A DNA stretch of 64,000 bases from Polynucleobacter sp. UB-Tiil-W10 (GTDB lineage Bacteria > Pseudomonadota > Gammaproteobacteria > Burkholderiales > Burkholderiaceae): contig NZ_JACVPZ010000001.1 in NCBI RefSeq assembly GCF_018881605.1, forward strand, positions 1,973,845 through 2,037,844, given 5' to 3'. A model generated the notes under the pieces. That model did not search any database and was not told the origin of the DNA. It worked only from the letters and a program-made list of their open reading frames with translations. Made by a program: the position numbers and the translations under genes. Positions 53,863 to 62,044 of the stretch are shown here, in pieces. Position 1 is the first letter of the stretch, and every line of letters begins with the position of its first letter.

Positions 53863-55134
53863 CTATTCTTGGATTGGAAAACTTGAACCACATAAGTCAA
53901 TAGATTGCTTACTCTTACGGTAGAACATCAGTAGCATGGGCAATAAAATTAACGGTCCAATTTGAATTGAAGTATACGCAGCCGTTGGAATCATTATTAG
54001 CGGTAAAAGCCAAACTGCTACAAGCACGATTTTTTCTCCGTCAAGCCATCCATTTTCTCTGGAAGCGCTAATAAAGAAAACAATAGCCAAGCCAGCCAAA
54101 CAAAGGTCATAATCATAGACATAAGGGCTGCACAATAAGCATGCAAGGGCAACGACTCCCTGTTTAATGGGCCAAGAGCTGGAGTTTTTCCAAATGCGCC
54201 ATACGACCAGCATAACAAGTAATGTACATAATAGTTGACCAATATAAGCAAGCACAATTGAGCCCCCCACCAATCTGATCGAAGCATAAACAGAGGGTGA
54301 ATACATCCAGTGTAATGGACGGTTCTCCAATATACTTCTGGCGATACTTAAGCTATTAAACCAACCCTCCCAGGAGGACTCCCCAAACATTAATAGACTG
54401 GCAAAAGAAAGAGTCAGAGCAACAAAGGCAGCTACTGTAATAGTAGACCATGCATTCATCGCGATCAGAGCAATAGGGATTATTAACGCTAGATGCGGTT
54501 TAATGCACAGAATTCCAATGAAAATTCCTGCGATCTTTGGATGATCTTTTAGGAATAGCAAACCAAATCCAAGTAGACCTGCCACTAAGAATCCGTTTTG
54601 CCCATATCTAATATTTAGCCAAACAGCTGGAAAGGCTAAAAGCGCGGCGATAATCACCGGATCGGCAATCTGTTTCCAAAGCGCGAAAAGGTATAGCGTC
54701 AGCGTGGTTCCTAAATAAAAAACCAATGAATATACCCATGGTAAATAGGCAATAGGAAATAGAATTAGTAAATAAGTTGGGGGATATAACCAATAGATAA
54801 AAGCAGCAATATTTCCTGAATCATATTTTGCGGTGTCGATGTACCTTGCGAAGGGTTCCAAAACCCAGCTTACGGAATTGAGCGTTGCAGGAGAATACGC
54901 ATCCTGTGCTCGCCCTATTTCAGCTAAATAAGAAGCACTCCAGGCTGCTCGAAAATCCATGAATAGCCAACCCATAGCTGGGTTATGGAAGTCAGCATAG
55001 TAAATTAGCATCCCAAGCAGGGCTAAAAAGAGCGCTAAGGGGATGCAGCTATAAAGAAGCACCCTTGATCTTGTTAGCCAAGATAACTTAAAAATCTTTG
55101 GATAAGTAATTGAACTCAAAAAGCGAAACCCCAT
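53863..55134 (-). CDS. GT87-like (DUF2029) multi-spanning glycosyltransferase
   Basis: A 423-residue integral membrane protein with about ten transmembrane helices. The first loop carries WLFMDFRAAWSASYLAE, the D-F/Y-x-x-x-W motif of the GT87/DUF2029 family, polyprenol-phosphate-mannose-dependent mannosyltransferases; later KPHLALIIPIALIAM and SPYVYDYDLCLAGLA match the same group. ATG 55134 replaces an upstream TTG. Six bp before the GT2 gene, so donor synthesis and transfer are coupled in one operon. Confidence 0.8.
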   Translation of the reverse strand: MGFRFLSSITYPKIFKLSWLTRSRVLLYSCIPLALFLALLGMLIYYADFHNPAMGWLFMDFRAAWSASYLAEIGRAQDAYSPATLNSVSWVLEPFARYIDTAKYDSGNIAAFIYWLYPPTYLLILFPIAYLPWVYSLVFYLGTTLTLYLFALWKQIADPVIIAALLAFPAVWLNIRYGQNGFLVAGLLGFGLLFLKDHPKIAGIFIGILCIKPHLALIIPIALIAMNAWSTITVAAFVALTLSFASLLMFGESSWEGWFNSLSIARSILENRPLHWMYSPSVYASIRLVGGSIVLAYIGQLLCTLLVMLVVWRIWKNSSSWPIKQGVVALACLLCSPYVYDYDLCLAGLAIVFFISASRENGWLDGEKIVLVAVWLLPLIMIPTAAYTSIQIGPLILLPMLLMFYRKSKQSIDLCGSSFPIQE

Positions 55135-55158
55135 AAACAAGTGCTGCTTTGAATTGAT

Positions 55159-56334
55159 TTAACCTTCAAATAAATCTTTTTGTATGCTTTGATAAAAGTA
55201 CCATTGGTTCTTGCCATTTCTCTTGGCGCCATACATTGCTTGGTCTGCATGCTCTAAAAGTTGCTCTGGCGATCCATTATCGAAGGGGTAGAAAGTCACT
55301 CCCAAACTGGCGGAAATTTCCACACGCTCGCGATTAATCACGTAAATTTTTGAGACTGCTTTAATGATTCTGTTGAGCGAATACTTGCTCTTTTGTTGTG
55401 TTACCAGACCGCCCAATAGCAATACAAATTCATCACCCCCAACGCGAATCACAGAGTCTTCTTCGCGGACCACAGATCGCAGACGTTTTGCAACTTCAAT
55501 GAGTAATTGGTCGCCGGCATGATGCCCTAAGGTGTCATTGACGCCTTTAAAGCCGTCTAGATCCAAAAAGCAAACAGCCAGAATTCCCCCCTGATCAACG
55601 CACTGGGTCATAGCTGCCATCACGCGCTGATTTAAGGTGAGTCGGTTAGGCAAGCCAGTAAGGGCATCCATACTGGCAACTTCTTCAAGGGTTTTATTGG
55701 TATTAATCAGCTCGATTTCGTGTTGATGAATGTCCTTAAAGAAATACCGAATCATAAAGACCAGAATAGTAATGATTGCTAGAAATAAGCCGGCAACACT
55801 CAAAACAATATTTCTGCGCAGTGCATTTAAAATCTGATCGGATATAGCGCTGGAGGTCGACATTCGCACCCATCCAATGGGCATGCCCGCAACGATTGGG
55901 GACCAAATATAAGAAATATTATTTTCTTTAATGACTTGAGAGGCATCTAAAGCCTCCTTGGGTACTTGGATAGCCGATTGATCAAAAATAATTGCAGGCT
56001 CACTATTGATGTCTTGACGCATCAAGTACATCAATGGAGTTCCGTCGTTATTGGTGATTAGTATCGAAAGGATGCCTTGATTGAGCATCACTTGACGAAT
56101 CGTGGACTCCATCTCAGCATAGTCATGCGTGATGATAGGGCTACTCACCGAAATGCCTATACCCTTGGTTAAAGCCACATTGCGACGCTCCAAGGAGATG
56201 TTCAGAATTTGACTAATGCTGTAATAAGTCCAAACGCTGGAAAGCAGCATAATCAACAAGACAACTCCAGCTATCGTATAGATAGCCTTTCTTAAGGTCG
56301 ATTTGGCAATACTTTGGCGACGATCAATTCGCAT
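55159..56334 (-). CDS. Membrane diguanylate cyclase (GGDEF)
   Basis: A 391-residue c-di-GMP synthase. Two transmembrane helices (about 18-38 and 175-198) frame a periplasmic sensor domain of about 135 residues; the GGDEF domain follows (about 230-390) with VGGDEFVLL and the product-inhibition I-site REED exactly five residues before it, so it should be active and feedback-regulated. ATG 56334 has GGTGAT upstream. It overlaps the PhnD-like gene by 11 bp, a strong hint that the binding protein delivers its ligand signal to this sensor. Confidence 0.92.
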   Translation of the reverse strand: MRIDRRQSIAKSTLRKAIYTIAGVVLLIMLLSSVWTYYSISQILNISLERRNVALTKGIGISVSSPIITHDYAEMESTIRQVMLNQGILSILITNNDGTPLMYLMRQDINSEPAIIFDQSAIQVPKEALDASQVIKENNISYIWSPIVAGMPIGWVRMSTSSAISDQILNALRRNIVLSVAGLFLAIITILVFMIRYFFKDIHQHEIELINTNKTLEEVASMDALTGLPNRLTLNQRVMAAMTQCVDQGGILAVCFLDLDGFKGVNDTLGHHAGDQLLIEVAKRLRSVVREEDSVIRVGGDEFVLLLGGLVTQQKSKYSLNRIIKAVSKIYVINRERVEISASLGVTFYPFDNGSPEQLLEHADQAMYGAKRNGKNQWYFYQSIQKDLFEG

Positions 56335-57211
56335 CAATCACCACAAATTTGCCTAGTCCAAGGGACTCTAATTCTTTATAGTCCTTTTGGTATGTCACTT
56401 TGACTGGATCAGGCATCTGAATCCCCTCCAATAATTTGGAACCAGAAGGATCATTTTTTAATTTCAAGACCTCATTTGTAAAGGCTGTTACCTCAGGTGT
56501 CGGCACACGAGGATTTACAGCAATCGGATGAGATCGGAAGGCGCCAGTAGTGTAAAGAACACGTAAATGCTCTTTTACCTCTGGACGCTCACGCTGCAGA
56601 GTCGACTGTATCCCTCCGCCCGCCTGAAACTCTCCAAAGATCACCGCTCTATAGACGTTGGAATGGGATTTTGCATACTCTGCACGAAATGGGATACCTG
56701 CCTTTGCAAGGGTTGCACGAATCAGCAGTGAGGCGCCAAAAGAATTAGGGGCAGGAAAGGCGATCGTTGCATTGCGTAAATCGTTCAACGTTTTTATAGG
56801 GCTATCTGACTTAACTACCAAAACACCTGAGAGCATATTGCTGCCATCGGCTACAAGGGGGGTGTATTTTTTGGCATGATATGCAATGACTTCATGATAG
56901 GGATTCATGTAAGCATAATCCGCTGCACCAGAAAGAACCGCCCGTTCAAATTCAGGAATAGTACTCGGGATGACTAAGTTAAAACATTGTTTAGTCTCTA
57001 CACCCACCTTTTCTAAAAAAGGTGCCCATACCGTATAAATTTCTTTGGATGAATACTGTGGAACTACATATACAGAATACGTTTGCTTAGCATTTAGATC
57101 GCCAAGGCATTTAGCGCTAGCAATAGCTGGGTAAAGAAAAGTGATCAGACAAAAATAGAGGCAGACACTTCTGATCGAATGTTGCAAATAAGAAACTACT
57201 GAAAAAGGCAT
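56324..57211 (-). CDS. PhnD-like periplasmic phosphate/phosphonate-type binding protein
   Basis: A 295-residue exported substrate-binding protein. ATG 57211 begins a signal peptide (hydrophobic stretch CLYFCLITFLYPAIASA); an ATG at 57244 gives a longer leader. The mature part matches the PhnD family: GAADYAYMNPYHEVIAY, LVVKSDSPIKTLNDLRNATIAFPAPNSFGASLL and GEFQAGGGIQSTLQ. No ABC permease or ATPase follows; the gene is fused by overlap to a diguanylate cyclase, so here it probably acts as a sensory component rather than a transporter part. Ligand unknown. Confidence 0.84.
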   Translation of the reverse strand: MPFSVVSYLQHSIRSVCLYFCLITFLYPAIASAKCLGDLNAKQTYSVYVVPQYSSKEIYTVWAPFLEKVGVETKQCFNLVIPSTIPEFERAVLSGAADYAYMNPYHEVIAYHAKKYTPLVADGSNMLSGVLVVKSDSPIKTLNDLRNATIAFPAPNSFGASLLIRATLAKAGIPFRAEYAKSHSNVYRAVIFGEFQAGGGIQSTLQRERPEVKEHLRVLYTTGAFRSHPIAVNPRVPTPEVTAFTNEVLKLKNDPSGSKLLEGIQMPDPVKVTYQKDYKELESLGLGKFVVIDAN

Positions 57212-57298
57212 GACAACTTCTTTAAATAATATTTTAGATTTCATAACCATTATCTCAGAATATTGCCCGACTAAATCGTTATATTTGTAATTAATCTA

Positions 57299-59479
57299 TT
57301 AAATAGCACTATCTCTTCGAAGTATTTGGAGTAATTTCCATCGGCAGACAGGTATCTGGGCCAAACAGGATGCGTCCAAGCGATAACAAGTTGTATCTTG
57401 ACCCATCAACGCATGATCAGCTGACCCCTCAGTAAAAATAGATTCTTCACCAAAAAACTGATGTGGACCGACAGTCTTTAGAAAATGTGAGCCGCTATAT
57501 ATATCTACCGCACCCTTTTGAACCAAATAAATGGATTGCCGTTTTGCTAAGTCCAGTCGACTACCCCTATCCAGCTCAACACGTTCGAGTGAATTGACCA
57601 AGTGATTTAATGTGGCGTAAGAAATACCATCTTCAAATAACCAGCTGGATAATAAAAATAAGCGCTTCTCTTGCGTATCAAAAATGTCGGGGTACAGATT
57701 ATTTTTATCTACGATCTCGCGGTATAGCTTTGCAGGAATCTTTAAGGCAGATACATAAGACGTGGCAATGTGATTGTAAAAGGCGGATTTATTGAGTAAA
57801 GCTGCTAGCTCACCAGCAACTGTTCCAGCTGAGAACGTAGCTTTAATCTTATCCTGATCATCGCTCAGCTCAACGTATCCCCGCAAAATCAGATAAATTG
57901 ACTCTTGCTCGATTCCAATAGGCAACATGCACTCTTTTGGACTAAAACGGACGATGGGATTGCTCAATAAGCGCTCAAGATCCTGTGATGCGAGTTGAGG
58001 ATATAACTCCACCAAATACTGCGTTGCCAGTGCAAGCTCATAATTTTTTTGGGCTGGCACCAGCACATCTACAGACGCAAATAGCACGTTTTCACCAATG
58101 CACTTTTCTTCTGGCGTAAGTGGTAAAGCAGTATGCGCAAGAATCATCTTGGCTGACTGGTCTGCACTAAAGTCTGTTGCAACGCCATGGATTAAGCCGC
58201 CGCCGATATCAATCTTTTTGATATCCGCAGCTTCTAAATAAGCAGATTTTGCTTCCTGACATAAGGAGAAGTTCGATGTCCCCTCTTTTTTGTCAATTAA
58301 CTCGTCAATCAATTCTAAGGAAGCAATGTCAGCAAGATGCGTATAACTTTTGAGGCCTGATGAGGTCAGTGTTCTGAATTGGAAAATGGTTGTCTCAACA
58401 GGATGCGGAGAAATCACAGGCTTAACCTCGAGGCCGTTGATATCGTTCCACGCATTAGTTTTCAGATCCTGAAAATCCAAATAATGATTCAATTCGGATT
58501 CATCTATCGACATCAACGCACAAAGCTTTTTAATGACTGATGCCTTTACCAATGGAGTGGCATAGTATTTCAGTCGCCTATCGCTGCGAATGAGATCTGG
58601 CAAGCCCGCAAAATGATCGTCATGAGAGTGCGTATGAAACAATCCTGCGATTTCATTCAGACCTATACCTAAAGCACGCAGGACACTCATCACCGATGGG
58701 CCTGCATCGATCAAGTAAATTTGACCTTGATACACGATGATAGAAGACATCGCTGTGCGATGGATGTCCCAACCATCGCCCTCGCCGCTATGGATAACCG
58801 CAAAATCCGCTAAATCAATAGCATGACTCTCAAGGGAGACTGGTGGAAGATATTTCTCACCCTCCTTTAAATTCAGATTAACCTGAACCCTTTCGCCCTG
58901 ATACTGAAATTCGAAGAGATTGTTAAAAAGGCGCTCAATCGTGACACCATTGCGAATATTTTGAGGTCCTTGATGAACGATCAAGGTATCCAAGAACTCT
59001 TTACTATCTGAAATACGGCCAAATGCAAACTTGAGCTTAATACTCATGAGTTCATCTACATCTTCGGGCCTGGCTCCAGCTTCAAGCATTTCCTCTGGGG
59101 AGATCAAACCATAGTTACCGCGATAAATATAATTTAACTGAGCATCAATTTGCTGCTGGTTGCCAATCAATAAAGGTTTAATGCCGGTGTTATTGGGATG
59201 ACCTGGAATGAGCATGCCCTGGCGATACAGCATTTGCAAAACGGGGAACTCTGCCATATTGGCAAAACTCTCCTTTTGCAAAATGAAATCCGATAAGAGA
59301 ATGGCATTGGGTCCCGTTTCGTGAACTACCCCATTGGTCTCAACTGAATGAATGACACCCGCTTTAATCAGGTGTTTGACACAGTCGGGCGGACAACCGC
59401 AAAGCACGCGCAGATTTGCAGCGGCTATATCCACCATAAATACCCCGGGGGATATATTGACTTTGCAAATTAATGACAT
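57299..59479 (-). CDS. Metallo-beta-lactamase-fold protein with two cyclic-nucleotide-binding domains
   Basis: A 726-residue cytoplasmic protein I cannot tie to a characterised enzyme. The N-terminus has a Cys motif CGCPPDCVKHL (27-37) and a 200-residue unknown region. The central MBL fold (about 225-450) keeps the zinc motif HTHSHDDH (282-289) and a following GAG-type strand, so it may be a phosphodiesterase or hydrolase. Two cNMP-binding folds follow (about 505-600 and 625-720): CMLPIGIEQESIYLILRGYVEL and RQSIYLVQKGAVDIYSG, with phosphate-cassette-like GTVAGELAALL and FFGEESIF. The usual cassette Arg is not obvious in either. It is divergent from the CHASE2 adenylate cyclase 177 bp away. 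Start ATG 59479; ATG 59437 is an alternative. Confidence 0.82.
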   Translation of the reverse strand: MSLICKVNISPGVFMVDIAAANLRVLCGCPPDCVKHLIKAGVIHSVETNGVVHETGPNAILLSDFILQKESFANMAEFPVLQMLYRQGMLIPGHPNNTGIKPLLIGNQQQIDAQLNYIYRGNYGLISPEEMLEAGARPEDVDELMSIKLKFAFGRISDSKEFLDTLIVHQGPQNIRNGVTIERLFNNLFEFQYQGERVQVNLNLKEGEKYLPPVSLESHAIDLADFAVIHSGEGDGWDIHRTAMSSIIVYQGQIYLIDAGPSVMSVLRALGIGLNEIAGLFHTHSHDDHFAGLPDLIRSDRRLKYYATPLVKASVIKKLCALMSIDESELNHYLDFQDLKTNAWNDINGLEVKPVISPHPVETTIFQFRTLTSSGLKSYTHLADIASLELIDELIDKKEGTSNFSLCQEAKSAYLEAADIKKIDIGGGLIHGVATDFSADQSAKMILAHTALPLTPEEKCIGENVLFASVDVLVPAQKNYELALATQYLVELYPQLASQDLERLLSNPIVRFSPKECMLPIGIEQESIYLILRGYVELSDDQDKIKATFSAGTVAGELAALLNKSAFYNHIATSYVSALKIPAKLYREIVDKNNLYPDIFDTQEKRLFLLSSWLFEDGISYATLNHLVNSLERVELDRGSRLDLAKRQSIYLVQKGAVDIYSGSHFLKTVGPHQFFGEESIFTEGSADHALMGQDTTCYRLDASCLAQIPVCRWKLLQILRRDSAI

Positions 59480-59560
59480 TCATTTACTCTCGTTTACGGC
59501 CGAGAAACCCCTTACCAAGCTGATTCCCGCCCCATGCATCCCCTTATTATCTGACATCTT

Positions 59561-59580
59561 CAGATTTATCATGAAATCTG
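59561..59580. promoter_or_regulatory. 20-bp dyad between the MBL-cNMP gene and the adenylate cyclase
   Basis: CAGATTT and AAATCTG flank 6 bases in the 176-bp divergent promoter region 59480-59655. Nothing else recognisable is in the region. A dimeric regulator controlling both genes could bind here. Confidence 0.4.
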
Positions 59581-59655
59581 TAAATGTTAAGATTCTGAGA
59601 AGCTTTTTAGCCCCAATAGCTTGATTTGGCCGCCTTTATTACTAAAAGTCCCACT

Positions 59656-61914
59656 ATGCAAAAACTCTTGAAAAAATTCTCCTTTACCAAAGGACGCGCC
59701 ATTCGCACCTTGGCAGGACTCTTTATTACCCTGATTTTTGTGGGTCAAGCAGGCAATTGGTTTGAAATCCCTTTCGTGGAGCGCTTAGACGGGATTATTT
59801 ACGATGCTCGCCTACGACTCACTGCTCCTGGAGGAGTTGATCCCCGCATTGTCATTATCGATATCGATGAAAAGAGCCTGCAGGAGCGTGAATCTGGTGG
59901 CGAAGGACGCTGGCCATGGCCCAGAGATCGCTTGGCCTTACTCACTAATCGCCTATTTGATGACTACAACGTCAATATGATGGGCTTTGACGTCATTTTT
60001 TCAGAGCGTGATGAATCTTCAGGTATCCGCACGATTGAAAAGCTTGCCCGCGAAGACTTTAAAAGTGATGCGGTATTTCAGGAGCGCTTTGCGAAGATTA
60101 AGCCCTCGCTAGATCTGGACTCTCAATTTGCCAAGAGTCTTAAAGAGCGCCCTACTGTCTTAGGCTTTAGCTTCCTCACCCCTGGTGACCAGCAAAAGAA
60201 AGGGGTTCTACCACCTGCTGCATTCACTACTGATGAATTGCCTTTGGGTCTCGTTGACCCTACAGTGAGACAAGGCTATACCGGCAACCTAGCACTACTT
60301 CAAGACAGCGCTGCTGATGGCGGTCACGTTAATCCCTCGATCGATCATGACGGCATCATTCGTCGTATGCCAATGCTGATTGCTTATGACGGTAAGTATT
60401 ATGAATCCCTATCCCTAGCGAGTGCACGTACTTTATTGGGCGGCCTACCCCTGGGAGGTGTCATTGCAGATCCTACCAATCCAAGCTTTGGATCATTGGA
60501 GTATTTAGACGTTGGTGGCTCACTCCTGCCCGTAGATGAAAACCTCACCAGCTTCATTCCTTATCGCGGGCCATATAAGAGTTTTGAATACATCTCTGCA
60601 AGCGATGTGATGAACAAGAAGGTTCCTAAAGAAAAACTTGAAGGCAAGATTGTGCTGGTCGGTACTACTGCGCCTGGCTTACTAGACTTAAGAGCAACGC
60701 CAGTTGGCAAAGCCTATCCTGGAGTAGAAATCCACGCTAATCTCATTGCTGGCATTTTGGATGGCACGATTAAACAAGCGCCTTTTTGGACATACACCGC
60801 TAACTTTGCTTTAGTGGCTATTTTGGGTCTCGTCTTTGCGCTGGTGCTTCCTTGGCTCAGCCCTCTGCGTGGCTCCATCTTGGCTGGCGTATCGATTGCT
60901 AGCATGATTGGCCTTAATCTCATTAGTTACAACAAAGGCATTGTTCTACCCCTTGCTAGTGTCTTAGGTGTACTGCTCTTAGTCTATTTATGGAATATTG
61001 GTTTTGGTTATTTCATCGAGTCTCGCAGCAAGCGCTTGATCACGGGATTATTTGGGCAATATGTTCCGCCTGACCTAGTGGATGAGATGGCTAAAAATCC
61101 AGCCAACTTCAGCATGGAAGGTGAAAGCCGTGCCATGACGGTGCTCTTTAGTGATGTCCGTGGCTTTACTACTATTTCTGAAGCACTCGATGCAAAGACC
61201 CTGTCTGAATTTATCAACGCCTTCTTGACCCCTTTTACGCGCATCATTTATAACAACCGCGGCACCATTGATAAATACATGGGTGATTGCATCATGGCAT
61301 TTTGGGGTGCACCACTACGAGATGAAAACCATGCCAGAAATGGCGTCATCTCAGCGTTTGCCATGGTGAATGCCATTGAAGAAATCAACGATGATTTTGC
61401 TAAACGTAATTGGCCACCGATTAAGGTTGGTATTGGTGTGAATACCGGCCGTATGAGCGTGGGCAATATGGGCTCAGAAATTCGTCTTGCTTATACCGTT
61501 ATGGGCGACGCAGTGAATCTAGGCTCACGTATAGAGGGTATTACTAAAGAATATGGTGTGGCCATCATTATTGGTCCCGATACCCGCAAGGATCTTCCTG
61601 ACCTGATTGCGCGTGAACTCGATAAAGTAAAGGTGAAAGGTAAAGATATTGCCGTCACTATCTATGAGCCATTAGGTTTTGAGGGACAAGTCTCACCAGA
61701 AATCCTGACTGCCCTAACCCTCTTTGAAAAAGCGTTGGCCGCTTACCGCAATCAAGAGTGGGAAAGCTCCAAATCACAACTAGAGGTTCTCATGAGAGAC
61801 CACAAAACAACAGGTGAAGTGCTTTATGAACTCTATCTAGAGCGTATCGAGATTCTGAAAGATAACCCGCCAGGTGATGACTGGGATGGCAGCTTTACGT
61901 TTACGAAGAAGTAA
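59656..61914 (+). CDS. CHASE2-domain class III adenylate cyclase
   Basis: A 752-residue membrane protein. ATG 59656 (the longer frame begins with TTG) precedes a first helix (about 13-35), a periplasmic CHASE2 sensor (about 40-365: RLDGIIYDARLRLTAP, RRMPMLIAYDGKYYESL, GKIVLVGTTAPGLLDLRATPVG), three transmembrane helices (about 375-455) and a class III cyclase domain. Catalytic features are intact: VLFSDVRGFTTISE (metal Asp), GTIDKYMGDCIMAFWGAP with the second Asp and the purine-selecting Lys, and AYTVMGDAVNLGSRIE with the partner Thr and transition-state Asn/Arg. Lys/Thr favour ATP, so cAMP is the likely product. The divergent neighbour has two cNMP-binding domains, a plausible receptor. Confidence 0.92.
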   Translation: MQKLLKKFSFTKGRAIRTLAGLFITLIFVGQAGNWFEIPFVERLDGIIYDARLRLTAPGGVDPRIVIIDIDEKSLQERESGGEGRWPWPRDRLALLTNRLFDDYNVNMMGFDVIFSERDESSGIRTIEKLAREDFKSDAVFQERFAKIKPSLDLDSQFAKSLKERPTVLGFSFLTPGDQQKKGVLPPAAFTTDELPLGLVDPTVRQGYTGNLALLQDSAADGGHVNPSIDHDGIIRRMPMLIAYDGKYYESLSLASARTLLGGLPLGGVIADPTNPSFGSLEYLDVGGSLLPVDENLTSFIPYRGPYKSFEYISASDVMNKKVPKEKLEGKIVLVGTTAPGLLDLRATPVGKAYPGVEIHANLIAGILDGTIKQAPFWTYTANFALVAILGLVFALVLPWLSPLRGSILAGVSIASMIGLNLISYNKGIVLPLASVLGVLLLVYLWNIGFGYFIESRSKRLITGLFGQYVPPDLVDEMAKNPANFSMEGESRAMTVLFSDVRGFTTISEALDAKTLSEFINAFLTPFTRIIYNNRGTIDKYMGDCIMAFWGAPLRDENHARNGVISAFAMVNAIEEINDDFAKRNWPPIKVGIGVNTGRMSVGNMGSEIRLAYTVMGDAVNLGSRIEGITKEYGVAIIIGPDTRKDLPDLIARELDKVKVKGKDIAVTIYEPLGFEGQVSPEILTALTLFEKALAAYRNQEWESSKSQLEVLMRDHKTTGEVLYELYLERIEILKDNPPGDDWDGSFTFTKK

Positions 61915-61969
61915 ATAGCATATTCACGTCCCAAGTAGTCTTTAGTAAATATGCACCATGCAGGTAAAA

Positions 61970-62001
61970 GAAAATCGCCATAAACCCAAGCTTATGGCGA
62001 T
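61970..62001 (-). terminator. Rho-independent terminator of the repeat-protein gene
   Basis: A perfect 10-bp stem (ATCGCCATAA / TTATGGCGAT, 8-base loop) is followed on the minus strand by TTTTCTTTTACC. It lies about 44 bases after the stop codon at 62045, in the 130-bp convergent gap with the adenylate cyclase gene. Confidence 0.75.
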
Positions 62002-62044
62002 CATCAATACCTAATTTTTTACTAAAACTAGGTTGGTTTACAAA

